A stretch of DNA of 64,000 nt. Origin: Streptomyces sp. WMMB303 (GTDB lineage Bacteria; Actinomycetota; Actinomycetes; Streptomycetales; Streptomycetaceae). Of the stretch, positions 25,901 through 35,500 are shown piece after piece. The number at the start of each line of letters is the position of its first letter. Position 1 is the first letter of the stretch. Made by a program: the position numbers and the translations under genes. Under the pieces are notes generated by a model that had not been told where the DNA came from, did no database searches, and worked only from the letters and a program-made list of their open reading frames with translations. The DNA is taken from the NCBI RefSeq assembly GCF_029351045.1, contig NZ_JARKIN010000001.1, positions 5,363,001 to 5,427,000 of the forward strand. Reading direction: 5' to 3'.

Positions 25901-28900
25901 GTGCTGGTCGTCCATTCCCACATGTCCATCGCGGACAGCGGCGCGCCGGTGTAACTGCTGTTCCAGCCGCGGATGTCGAAGCCCGGTTCGACGGCCGGGC
26001 CCTCGTCGTAGACCCGGTCGAACACCTCGCGCCACTCCACGCCGCGGTCGCCGTCACCGGCGGCGTCGACGGTGTCGGTGGCTCCGTCGGCTTCGGTGCC
26101 GGGGTCGGCGTCGGCGTCCCGCTGGGGGATCACGTAGGCGACGAGCCGGTTGCCGTCCGCGTCGGGAAGGACGACGGCCTCCCGTACCCCGCGGTGCTCG
26201 GCGAGCGCCGCGCCGACCTCGCCCAGCTCCACCCGGTGCCCGCGGATCTTGACCTGCTGGTCGGCGCGGCCGATGTACTCCAGTTCGCCACCGGGCAGCC
26301 AGCGCACCAGGTCCCCGGAGCGGTACTCGCGCCCGCCGGGGCCCTCGACGAACCGCTCGGCGTTCAGCTCCGGGCGGTCCAGATAGCCCAGGGTCACCCC
26401 GTTGCCGCCCACGTACAGCTCGCCGCGCACCCCGATCGGGCTGGGCTCACCGTAGCCGTCCAGCACCCGCGCCGACAGGTCGGGCATGGGGACGCCGATG
26501 GGCGACCCGGACGAGGCCCACTCCAGGTCGGCCCGGGTGATCTCGCGGTAGGTGACGTGCACGGTGGTCTCGGTGATGCCGTACATGTTGACCAGCCGGG
26601 GCTGCCGGTCCCCGTGCCGGTCGAACCACGGGCGCAGCCCCGGTACGTCCAGCGCCTCGCCGCCGAAGACCACCAGGCGCAGGGCCAGTTCGCCCGGCGG
26701 CGCCGCCTCCTCGGCCGCGATCAGGTGCCGGAAGGCCAGCGGCGTCTGGCTGAGGACGGTCACCCGCTCCTCGCGCAGCAGCCGGAGGAAGTCCTCCGGC
26801 GAACGGCTGACCGCGTGGGGGACGATGACGAGGGTGCCGCCGTGGGTGAGGGCGCCGAACAGCTCCCACACCGACATGTCGAAGCTCGCGGAGTGGAACA
26901 GGGACCAGATGTCCTGCGGACCGAACCCGAACCAGTGGTCGGTCGCCGCGAACAGCCGAGTGAGGTTGGCGTGGCTGACCTGCACGCCCTTGGGCCTGCC
27001 GGTGGATCCGGAGGTGTAGATGACGTACGCCGGATCCTGCGGCCCCGCGCCGGGCAGCCGCCCCGGTGCCGCCGCGGGCGGATGACCCTCGACGGTCACC
27101 ACCGCGGCGCCGCCGGCCGCGAGACGGTCGGCCAGGTGCCGCTGGGTGACGACGATCCGCGCCTTGCTGTCGTCGAGGAGATACCGGATCCGCTCGGCGG
27201 GGTAGGCCGGATCGATCGGCACATAAGCGCCGCCCGCCTTGAGGATGCCCAGCACGCCCGAGACCAGCTCCGGTGCCCGCTCGGTGGCCAGCGCGACCAG
27301 CGTGCCGCGCCCCACGCCCCGGTCGCGCAGGACGCGGGCCAGCGCGTCGGACTGCTCGTCGATCTCGCGGTAGGTGAAGCCGGTGCCCTCGTGCCGTACC
27401 GCCACCGCGTCGGGTGCGCGGCGTGCGTGCTCGGCGAACAGCTCGTGGGCCGGCTCGGCGGGCACGGGAACAGTGCCGGACTGCGGCCCCCACTCGTCCT
27501 CGATCCGTGCCCGCTCCTGGTCGGTCATCACCGGCAGCCGGGCGATGGTGGTGCCGGCGTCCCGCCCCACGGCCTCCAGCACGGTGCGGTAGGCGGCCAG
27601 CAGCCGGTCGACGGTGGCGTGGTCGAACACCGCGGAGTTGTACTCGACCTCCACCAGCAGGTCGTCGTTGCGGTCGACGATGCTGATCCACAGGTCGAAC
27701 TTGGAGGTGGCGTTGCGTACGCCGGAGATGCGCTCGACGGTCAGTCCGGCCGGGGAGCGCAGCGGCCGCGCCGGCAGGAAGTTGAAGCAGACCTGGAAGA
27801 GCGGGTTCTGGCTGAGGTAGCGCTCGGGCCGCAGATCCTCCACGATCGCCTCGAACGGGACCTCCTGGTTGCGCTGCGCGCCGGAGGCGCCCTCCTGCAC
27901 CGCGGCCACCAGGTCGGCGAAGGTCTGCTCACCGCTGACCTGGGTGCGGTGCACCAGGGTGTTGACGAAGAAGCCGATCAGCGGTTCGACGTCGGTGTGG
28001 GTGCGGTTGGTGACCGGTGAGCCCACCGGGATGTCGCGCTGCCCGGTCCAGCGGTGCAGCAGTGCCTGGAGCGCCGCGAGCAGCACCGTGTACAGGCCGA
28101 CGCCCTGCTCGCGGGCCAGCTCCTGGAGCCCGTCGCGCACCGCGCCGGGGAAGACCAACTCGGCGTCGCCGCCCTCGAAGTTCTGCACGGCGGGGCGGGG
28201 CCGGTCGAAGGGCAGTTCCAGGTGCTCGGTGATGCCGGAGAGCCGCTCCCGCCAGTAGGAGAGCTGGTTCTCCAGCCGTTCGCCGCTCAGGTGCTCCCGC
28301 TGCCAGAGCGCGAAGTCGGGGTACTGGATGGGCAGTTCCTTGAAGGGGGACGGCCGGCCCGCGTCGTAGGCGTCGTAGAGGGTCAGCAGCTCCTCCCAGA
28401 ACAGCCCCAGCGACCATCCGTCGACGACCACGTGGTGCGCGTTGAGGAAGACCACCCAGCGCTCCTCGGCCAGCCGGAAGAGCACGACCCGCAGCAGCGG
28501 CCCCTCGGCCAGGTCGAACGGCTCCCTGGCGAGTTCGGCGATCCGGGCGTCCAGCCGCTCGGGTTCCGCGCGCAGGTCGTGCGTGACGACCGGGACGGTC
28601 AGTTCCTCGGCCACACGCTGCCACGGTTCGCCGTCCTCGTCCGGCAGCGTGGTGCGCAGCGCCTCGTGCCGGCGCACGATCTCGTCCACGGCGCGGCCGA
28701 TCAGGTCCGGGCGCAGCGGGCCGCTGATGGCGAAGGTCATCACCACGTTGTAGGCGGGGCTGCCGGGCACCATCTGGTCGAGGAACCACAGCCTGCGCTG
28801 CGCGAACGACAGCGGGGGCCGGACCCCCGGATCGCGCCGGGGAATGCCGCCGCCCGCCGCTGACCCCGGCTGCCGACGGCCCCCGGCCAGCTTGGCCAGC

Positions 28901-28962
28901 AGCGCCCGCTTCTGCGGCGACAGCCGATCGCTGCCCGCGCCGGCCTTCTCGTCCAATGACAT
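22948..28962 (-). CDS. NRPS C-A-(N-MT)-PCP-C, probable chain-terminating module
   Basis: A 2,004-residue synthetase. C1 spans about residues 48-465 with intact His176-His177 of HHVVVDG. The A domain is about 490-940, with A3 YTSGSTGRPKG. An N-methyltransferase (about 985-1225, VLEIGCGTGLLL) is inserted in the A domain before its last core motif. The PCP serine is in LGGDSIHT near residue 1465, and a second condensation-like domain spans about 1535-1985. By eye the A pocket reads DMWSVGMVHK, closest to the threonine code as I remember it (7 of 10), so a hydroxy amino acid such as Thr or Ser is likely. The last domain has S1677-Y1678 in place of HH (SYLCLDGWS) and may release or cyclise the chain. 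An AAGGAG site precedes the ATG. Confidence 0.93.
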   Translation of the reverse strand: MSLDEKAGAGSDRLSPQKRALLAKLAGGRRQPGSAAGGGIPRRDPGVRPPLSFAQRRLWFLDQMVPGSPAYNVVMTFAISGPLRPDLIGRAVDEIVRRHEALRTTLPDEDGEPWQRVAEELTVPVVTHDLRAEPERLDARIAELAREPFDLAEGPLLRVVLFRLAEERWVVFLNAHHVVVDGWSLGLFWEELLTLYDAYDAGRPSPFKELPIQYPDFALWQREHLSGERLENQLSYWRERLSGITEHLELPFDRPRPAVQNFEGGDAELVFPGAVRDGLQELAREQGVGLYTVLLAALQALLHRWTGQRDIPVGSPVTNRTHTDVEPLIGFFVNTLVHRTQVSGEQTFADLVAAVQEGASGAQRNQEVPFEAIVEDLRPERYLSQNPLFQVCFNFLPARPLRSPAGLTVERISGVRNATSKFDLWISIVDRNDDLLVEVEYNSAVFDHATVDRLLAAYRTVLEAVGRDAGTTIARLPVMTDQERARIEDEWGPQSGTVPVPAEPAHELFAEHARRAPDAVAVRHEGTGFTYREIDEQSDALARVLRDRGVGRGTLVALATERAPELVSGVLGILKAGGAYVPIDPAYPAERIRYLLDDSKARIVVTQRHLADRLAAGGAAVVTVEGHPPAAAPGRLPGAGPQDPAYVIYTSGSTGRPKGVQVSHANLTRLFAATDHWFGFGPQDIWSLFHSASFDMSVWELFGALTHGGTLVIVPHAVSRSPEDFLRLLREERVTVLSQTPLAFRHLIAAEEAAPPGELALRLVVFGGEALDVPGLRPWFDRHGDRQPRLVNMYGITETTVHVTYREITRADLEWASSGSPIGVPMPDLSARVLDGYGEPSPIGVRGELYVGGNGVTLGYLDRPELNAERFVEGPGGREYRSGDLVRWLPGGELEYIGRADQQVKIRGHRVELGEVGAALAEHRGVREAVVLPDADGNRLVAYVIPQRDADADPGTEADGATDTVDAAGDGDRGVEWREVFDRVYDEGPAVEPGFDIRGWNSSYTGAPLSAMDMWEWTTSTVDRVLELGPERVLEIGCGTGLLLSRIAPHCAEYHGTDMSATAVRNLRETVVEPRPDLSGVELHVLPAHDLTAFATGQFDTVVINSVVQYFPDPAYLREVIAGALRVVADGGTVFVGDVRALQVFDTFHADVELRRADAAPGAAQARTRIRHAAAQDRELVLDPAFFDLLRRDHPEISRVETQLRRGERDNEMNRYRYDAVLHTGAPVAQQVPGTVLDWAADGTTLASVEELIRTRDPEAVVVRGVPNARLADVVAARAALDRAGPEDPAPALPADGAGPSDGGAVHPERWWRLAGRLGRTARLSWTPGADDGRYTVLLATPGTARQWIADRPAEHIRAEDTSTDPAFAHTAAALLPQLRAHLKDRLPDYMVPSSYVPLTRFPINTNGKLDRTALPEPLPELADDTEDVVEPATGTERALAEIWQEVLGAGRVGAGSNFFQLGGDSIHTIRVVTAARKRGIELTPQMLFQHGTLGELAAAVTAEAEPDRAESAGPADAVDAGGDPAAGVLDRLRADPAVEAVHPLAPFQSWALRTLLDHPTTGAFQVHRLTPMPRGMVDPAVFSAAATELARAYEALRTSFVWEGVEEPMQVVHREPRVEFEYADWRELSPGEQDAELERHLAADRERGVDPAVPGGLRYFVADLDEEHCLMVTSLSYLCLDGWSYDIIARQFDAVIADLTAGQTPAPETGLRFADFVAETRARDRAAEADHWRRALAGLREPVALAPAVPGNKVGAEEGYGRQWISLPDDLAAGLRALVPERKTTLNTLFQAGWALTVGAFTGDGDRADVAHGMLLNGRSAALEGLDTMVGPTLNILPLRTRIDGAEPLPELLRRVMADMAEVAAHEYTVLDEALAHGELPPGQLPCESYLVFQNVGIDTSERFPPGYYVTRMGFPLRVDVFPTSTMTLHMSYYRDLFTDETVSFLLGAYAEVMRALLDAGEAPVRDLLAAARRATAPAGPVSGFREGRFVIKDILALAGGEQ

Positions 28963-29013
28963 GGGGAGTGCTCCTTCTGCCGAGTTCGGTGGGGTGGGGG
29001 CCGGGGGCGTGGG

Positions 29014-32000
29014 TCAGGCGAGCATGTCGGCGACGACGCTGTCGGGGAGTTCGTCGATCCGGTCGACCAGTTCGGTCTCGACGAGCCGGGCCATCGCGGC
29101 CACCGTCCCGGCCTCGAACAGCCCGCCGAGGTCGAGTTCGATCGGGAAGTGGTCCCGCAGCCGCGAGATGACCTGCGTGGCGAGGATCGAGTCGCCGCCG
29201 AGCTCGTGGAAGTCGTCCGCCGGCGCCACCGAGGCCAGCCCGAGCACCTCGGCAACCGCCTCGGCCACCATGGCCTCCAGCGCGCCGCCCTCCGCCGTGT
29301 CCGGCGCGGCCCTACCGCCCTCCGGTGCCGGAGCCGGCGCGACACGCCGGTCCGAAGGCGCCGCAGCCGTCGCGGCCGCGGGCTCGACCGGTGCGGCGAC
29401 GTCGGTGGCACCCGCGTTCTCCGCCAGCAGTACCGACTCCAGCGCCCGGTCCTCGCGGGTGGCCAGCAGCGAATAGGCCCGTACCGAGCCCAGTCCGGCC
29501 CGCTCCAGCGCCTGCCGCCACATCGGGGCGCTGAGCAGCGGCCCGTTCGGCAGCCGGGTGTCCTCGAACGACCACCAGCCCGGCATCAGCCCGAACGTCA
29601 GGGTCGGGAACGGCTGCACCCGGGTGACCTCCAGCAGGATCAGGATGCCGCCGGGCCGCAGCAGGGACCGCGCGTTGGCCAGGGTGCGGTCGATGCGCGC
29701 GGTGGCGTGCAGCACGTTGGTGGCCAGCACCACGTCGTACTCGCCCCCGGCGAACCCCTGGGCCGCCGCGGGCCGTTCGATGTCCAGTACGGCGGTGTCC
29801 AGGAAGTCGTGCTCGCTGCCGTAGCGGTCGGCCCCGTAGCGGGTGAAGCCGCGGGAGATGTCGGTGTAGGTGTAGCGCAGCCGGTCGCTGTACGGGGCCA
29901 GTGCGGGCAGCACCGAGGCCGTGGTGCCCCCGGTGCCCGCTCCCACCTCCAGTACCGCCACCGGCACCTCGGGGTCGCGCTCCAGCCGGGCGGCCGTGTA
30001 GTCGGCGACCAGCCGGGCGACGAGCGCGTTGGCGTCCTGGTCGCTGTGGTAGACGCCCTCGACCGCGGTGAAGGACCCGTCGGGGAACAGCACCTCGTGT
30101 GCCTTGCGCTTGCCGGTCAGCACGTCCGGATAGGCGTCCAGGCAGGTGGTGAGCAGCTTGGCGAAGCCCGCCATCTCCGGCCTGCGCTCCAGCAGCCCGC
30201 CGGTGAGGCGGTCCACCTCGGTCTCCTCCCACTGGAGGGTGGTCGCCGCGCACAGCTCGGTGGTGACGAAGCCGTCGCCGTCCTCGGCGAGGTGCCCGGC
30301 GTCGGCCAGGATCCGCACCAGCCCGGCGAGTTGCCGGTGGTGCTCGGCCACCACGCCGAGCCGCCCGATCAGTTCCCGGACGGTGTACCGTTCCCCCGCC
30401 GCGGCGAAGACGCCCATCCGGCGCAGCGACGCCAGCAGCAGCTGCTCGCACAGCGCGGCCAGCTCGTCCGCCAGCTCCTCGGCCTCCAGCGCGGCCCGCA
30501 GGCTGGTGCGGTCCGGGTGCTCCGCGAGGTGCGCGGCCGCGGCGGCGTCCAGCTCCGGCAGCACGGACGGCACTCCGGGCGCGGTCTCCTCGACGGGTTC
30601 GGCGGGCTGCCCGGGACCTCCGCCGCGGGCACCGTCGGCCGAGGAGGCCGGGGACATCGGTGCCGAGCCGTCGGTGGGGCGTTCGATGGGGGTGCCGTCG
30701 GCCCACACGTGCGGGTAGCGGTGGCGCTCGAAAGGGTAGCCGGGCAGTCCGATCCGGCGCGGCGCCGCACCCAGGTGCAGCCGCGCCCAGGCCACCGGCT
30801 CGCCGGCCGCCCACTGCGCGGCGGGCTCGGCCAGCGGCGGGGCCAGGCCTTCCGGTTCGGTGCTCTCCCCCGCCGCGATTCCCTCGAGCCGGTCGGCCAG
30901 CTCGGCGGTGGAGTCGGCGACCACGGCCGCCCGCTGCGCCATCGCCTCCCGCCCGACCTGGAGGGTGTAGGCCACATCGGCGAGGTCGGCACCGGCCAGC
31001 GGGCCGCGCAGCGCGGTGGCCAACTCGGCCGCCTTGGCCCGCAGCCGCTCCTCGCTGCGCGCCGAGAGCGGCACCAGGTGCCGCCCGGCGGGGGCGACCG
31101 GCGGCCGCGCGGGAGCGGGGAGGTCGGAGAGCACCAGGTGCGCGTTGGTGCCGCTGTAGCCGAAGGAGCTGACGGCGGCGTGCCGGCGGCCGTCCGGCCC
31201 CGGCGCCCACGCGGACTCCTCGGTGGCCACCCGGACCGGCGCAGCGGAGAAGTCGATGTGCGGGCTGGGGGTGCTGAAGTTCGCCGCGGGCGGCACCACT
31301 TGGGCCCGCATGCTCAACAGCACCTTGATGACACCGAGCACACCGGCGGCGCCCATGGTGTGGCCGATGTTGGCCTTCACCGAGCCGATCGGGCAGTACC
31401 CGGTACGGTCGGTGAGCCCGTCGAAGGCGGAGGTGATGCCCGCGATCTCGATGGGGTCGCCCAGCGTGGTGCCGGTGCCGTGCGCCTCGAAGTAGCCCAG
31501 GCCCTCCGCCGCGACGCCGCTGCGGCGCAGCACGCCGCGCAGCAGTCCGGCCTGCGCCTGGGTGCTGGGGGCCGTGATGCCGGAGGTGCGGCCGTCCTGG
31601 TTGGTGCCGCTCGCCCGGATCACCCCGTGCACCCGGTCGTTGTCCCGCAGCGCGTCGGAGAGCCGTTTGAGGACGAGCATGCCGACGCCCTCTCCGACCA
31701 GCATGCCGTCGGCGGCCGCGTCGAAGGGGCGGCACCTGCGGGTGCCCGAGACGGTGCCCAGGCTCTGCATGGTGAGGAACACACCCGGATGGTTGGCCGT
31801 GTAGACGCCGCCCGCGAGTACCAGGTCGGTCTCGTCGGACAGCAGCAGCCGGGCGGCCAGGTCCAGGGCCACCAGCGACGAGGAGCACGCGGTGTCCATC
31901 GCCAGGGCCGGGCCGGCCAGATCGAGGTGGTAGGCCAGCCGGGAGACCATCACGCTGGTGTCGGAGCCGAGCAGCGAGTGCGCGTTGTACTCGGCCTGGG

Positions 32001-32574
32001 GCGCCAGCCCGGTGGTGCCCACGACGGTGCCGACCCGCTGCCCGCGCAGGGTGGCGGCGTCGATCGCGGCGTCCTCCAGGGCGTGGTAGCTGGACTCCAG
32101 CAGCACCCGCTGGGCCGCGTCCATGGCCGCGGCCTCGGTGGGCGCGATCCGGAAGAACCCCGGGTCGAACGCGTCGGTGTCCGGCATCGCTCCGTAGCGG
32201 GGCAGCGCCGCGCCGGGGAACGCTTCCTGGAACATCCGCACCGCGACCGGGTCGTCGATCTCCCGGGTGACGTCGCGGCCCTCCCGCACCAGGTCCCAGA
32301 ACTCCTCCGTACCGGCGGCGCCGCCGGTACGGCAGTGCAGCCCGACGATCGCCACCTCCTCCTGGGGGCCTTGCGCGGCCAGCACCGACTCCACGTGTGC
32401 GGCGAGCCGGCCGGTGTCGGGGTGGTCGGCGACCACCCCGCTGGAGAGGCTCGTCCCCAGCTCCGTGTTGATCGCCTCGACCAGCGAAACCGACCTGGCC
32501 AGGTCAAGTCCCGCGAGAGTGGTCAGGTTCAGCTTCGCCGCGGCCTCCTCGACCACGCGCACAACCTCGGACAT
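29014..32574 (-). CDS. PKS module: (ACP-like)-KS-MT-PCP
   Basis: A 1,186-residue module. It begins with an ACP-like helical bundle in which the attachment site reads GLDLAR, with no serine. The KS (window 32360-31120) has all catalytic residues: DTACSSS, EAHGTGT, NIGHT. A C-methyltransferase (30450-29440) shows VLEVGAGTGGTT and NVLHAT. The final carrier (29280-29050) reads FHELGGDSILATQ, a peptidyl-carrier-type motif rather than an ACP motif. There is no AT, KR or DH, so the product is an alpha-methylated beta-keto intermediate handed to the condensation domain of the next protein. The GGAGGGAG site lies directly before the ATG, 17 bp after the upstream stop. Confidence 0.9.
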   Translation of the reverse strand: MSEVVRVVEEAAAKLNLTTLAGLDLARSVSLVEAINTELGTSLSSGVVADHPDTGRLAAHVESVLAAQGPQEEVAIVGLHCRTGGAAGTEEFWDLVREGRDVTREIDDPVAVRMFQEAFPGAALPRYGAMPDTDAFDPGFFRIAPTEAAAMDAAQRVLLESSYHALEDAAIDAATLRGQRVGTVVGTTGLAPQAEYNAHSLLGSDTSVMVSRLAYHLDLAGPALAMDTACSSSLVALDLAARLLLSDETDLVLAGGVYTANHPGVFLTMQSLGTVSGTRRCRPFDAAADGMLVGEGVGMLVLKRLSDALRDNDRVHGVIRASGTNQDGRTSGITAPSTQAQAGLLRGVLRRSGVAAEGLGYFEAHGTGTTLGDPIEIAGITSAFDGLTDRTGYCPIGSVKANIGHTMGAAGVLGVIKVLLSMRAQVVPPAANFSTPSPHIDFSAAPVRVATEESAWAPGPDGRRHAAVSSFGYSGTNAHLVLSDLPAPARPPVAPAGRHLVPLSARSEERLRAKAAELATALRGPLAGADLADVAYTLQVGREAMAQRAAVVADSTAELADRLEGIAAGESTEPEGLAPPLAEPAAQWAAGEPVAWARLHLGAAPRRIGLPGYPFERHRYPHVWADGTPIERPTDGSAPMSPASSADGARGGGPGQPAEPVEETAPGVPSVLPELDAAAAAHLAEHPDRTSLRAALEAEELADELAALCEQLLLASLRRMGVFAAAGERYTVRELIGRLGVVAEHHRQLAGLVRILADAGHLAEDGDGFVTTELCAATTLQWEETEVDRLTGGLLERRPEMAGFAKLLTTCLDAYPDVLTGKRKAHEVLFPDGSFTAVEGVYHSDQDANALVARLVADYTAARLERDPEVPVAVLEVGAGTGGTTASVLPALAPYSDRLRYTYTDISRGFTRYGADRYGSEHDFLDTAVLDIERPAAAQGFAGGEYDVVLATNVLHATARIDRTLANARSLLRPGGILILLEVTRVQPFPTLTFGLMPGWWSFEDTRLPNGPLLSAPMWRQALERAGLGSVRAYSLLATREDRALESVLLAENAGATDVAAPVEPAAATAAAPSDRRVAPAPAPEGGRAAPDTAEGGALEAMVAEAVAEVLGLASVAPADDFHELGGDSILATQVISRLRDHFPIELDLGGLFEAGTVAAMARLVETELVDRIDELPDSVVADMLA

Positions 32575-32591
32575 GTCTCTCCCTCCCGGTT

Positions 32592-35500
32592 TCAGGCGCC
32601 TGCCCACTCGGTCAGTGCGCGGTGGTTGGCCCGGTCCCTGTCCTCCGCGGCCCTCGCTGCCGCCTTGCACAGCCGCAGCAGCACCGGGCGGGTCCACCCG
32701 CGGCGGGACGGCTCGGCGAGCCCGTCCTGCTCCAGCAGCGGGTCGAGCACGGCCGGCGGTGCGGTGACCGTCTCGACGACCAGGCGGGCCGAGCCCAGCA
32801 GCGACACCCACGAGTCGATGCTGGGCACCAGCACCCCGGCCGCCCGGTCGTCGAGGTCGCCGCGGAGCGTGCCGATATGGTCGGCGAGCAGCATCCGGCC
32901 GCCGTCGATCAGTGCGGCGTCGATCCGGGCGAGCAGGTCCCGCTTGCGGCGTACGGTCACCAGCCGGCCCAGGGCGACCACCAGGTCGTAGGTGCCGGGC
33001 AGGGCCTCGTCGGGGTTCGCGGGCAGGGAGTGGAGCACCGCCGTGCCCTCCCGGTCGGCGAGGGCGGCGAGTTGTTCGCCTCCGCCGCCGCCCACGTCGG
33101 CGATCGCGCCCACCGCGGCGAGGTGCTCCGGGGCCAGCAGCGCCTCCCAGGAGTCCCCGCCCGTCTCGGCTCCCCCTCGGGCGGAGTGCGGGGCGGCAGC
33201 GGCGGCGGGTATCCGGTCGGCCAGCAGCCCCAGCAGGTGGCCCGCCAGGGCGCCCGCCGTCGCCTGGTCGAAGACCAGGGTCACCGGCAGCCGCAGGCCG
33301 GTCGCCTCGTCGAGTCGGTTGCGCAGTTCCACCGCGGTCAGCGAGTCGAATCCGAGCTCGGCGAAGCCGCTGTCCGCTTCGATGTGTTCGGGCTCGAAGC
33401 CGGGCAGGACCGCCGCGACCTCCTGGGCGACCAGCGCCAGCAGCAGGGCCCGGCGCCGGTCCGGCGCGGCACCGGCGAGCTGCTCCAGCAGCGGACCGGA
33501 GGAGCCGGGAGCACCGGTGTCGACCGCGGCGGCTGGGGCGTCGTCCACCGCCGCGGGGGCAGCGGCGTCCACGGCGTCGGTACCCGGCGCCGGGTCGGCG
33601 GCGCCGGACGGCGGTGCCGTGTCCGCAGCCCCGGGTGTTGCCGTGCCGGCGGCGGGGGGTGCCGCGGGTCCGGGGGCGGGGGCCGCGGCGTCTTGGCGGA
33701 CCAGGCTGCGCAGCACCGGGTGCACGGGGGCGGCCCGCAGCGCGGGGAGGTCCAGCCGCATCGGCACGGCCAGCTCCGCCGGGCCGGCCACGGCCGCGTC
33801 GAACAGTGCCGCGCCCTCCTGGTCGGACAGCATCCGGAAGCCGCTGCGGACCATCATGGCGGTGGCCCGCTCGTCCTCCAGCAGGTCCCGGGTGAGGTCG
33901 CTGACGCTGGCCCACAGTCCGAACGCGACGGACAGCCCCGGCAGCCCGTCGGTGCGGCGGCGCCGGGCGAGCGCGTCCAGGAACGCGTTGGCGGCCGCGT
34001 AGTTGGACTGCCCCGGGTTGCCGAGCACTCCGGCAGCTCCGGAGAAGGTCACGAAGACGTCCGGATCAGCGGCGCGGGTCAGCTCGTCGAGGACGACGGC
34101 CGCGTCCAGCTTGGCCCGCAGCACCGGCGCGAGCCGGGCGCGGGTCTGGCCGGCGAGCATGCCGTCGTCCAGCGCCCCGACCACCTGCACCACCCCGGTG
34201 AGCGGGTGGTCGGCGGGGATGCCGGCCAGCACCTCGGCCACCTGGTCCCGGACGGTCGCGTCGCAGCGCGCCAGCCGGACCTCGGCCCCCAGCGCGGTGA
34301 GTTCGGCGGCCAGTTCGCGGGCGCCGGGCGCCGAGTCGCCGCGCCGGGAGGCGAGCACCAGGTGCCGCACACCGTGTGCGGTGACCAGGTTCCGCGCGAT
34401 CACCGAGCCCAGCGTGCCGGTGCCGCCCGCGACGAGGACGGTGCCGCCGGGGGTGAAGGTACGGGGGATGGTGAGCACGATCCGGCCGATGTGCCTGCCC
34501 CGGCTCATGGTGCGCATCGCGTCCCGGGCGCGGCGGACGTCGAGCACGGTGCGGGTCGGCGGCGGCAGCACGCCGCGCTCGAACAGCGGCAGCAGTGCGT
34601 CGAACATGGCGCCGATCCGCTCCGGTCCCGCCTCGACGAGGTCGAACGCCTGGTAGCGGACGCCAGGATGGCTCGACTCGACGTCCTCGGCGGGCCGGAT
34701 GTCGGTCTTCCCCATCTCGACGAACCGCCCGCCGCGGGGCAGCAGTCGCAGCGAGGCGTCGATGTGCTCGCCGGTCAGCGAGTTGAGGACGACGTCCACG
34801 CCGCGGTTGCTGCTCTCGGCCGCGAACGCGGCGGCGTAGCCGGTGTCGCGCGAGGAGCGGATCAGCGAGGCGGGCACGCCCATGGCCCGCACCTCGGCGT
34901 GCTTGGCGGGAGCCGCCGTGGCGAACACGTCGGCGCCCAGATGGTCGGCGAGCCGCACCGCGGCGCTGCCCACCCCGCCCGCGGCGGCGTGCACCAGCAC
35001 CGACTCACCGGCCCGCAGTCCGGCCAGCTCGACCAGTCCGTAGTAGGCCGTCAGGTACGCCACGGGCGCGGAGGCGGCCTCCGCCCAGGTCCAGCCGGCC
35101 GGGATGTGCCGCACGGTGCGCGCGTCGGTCACACAGACCGGTCCGATACCGCCGGGCAGCAGGCCGAACACCCGGTCGCCGACGGCCAGTCCGGTGACGC
35201 CGGGGCCGACCTCGGTGACCACTCCGGCGCCCTCGGCGCCGAGCACCAGGTCACCGGGGTACATGCCGAGTGCTCCCAGCACGTCGCGGAAGTTGAGCGC
35301 GGCGGCGCGGACGGCGACCCGTACCTGTCCGGCGGCGAGCGGCCGTGCGGCGTCCGGCGCGTGGACCAGCGCCAGGTTCTCCAGGGTGCCGGGTGCCGTG
35401 GAGTCCAGCCGCCAGGTCGGGGTGTCGGGCACTTCCAGGCCCGGGTCGTCGGCGGCCCGCACCAGCCGCGGCACCAGCACCCGGCCGCCGCGCAGCGCGA

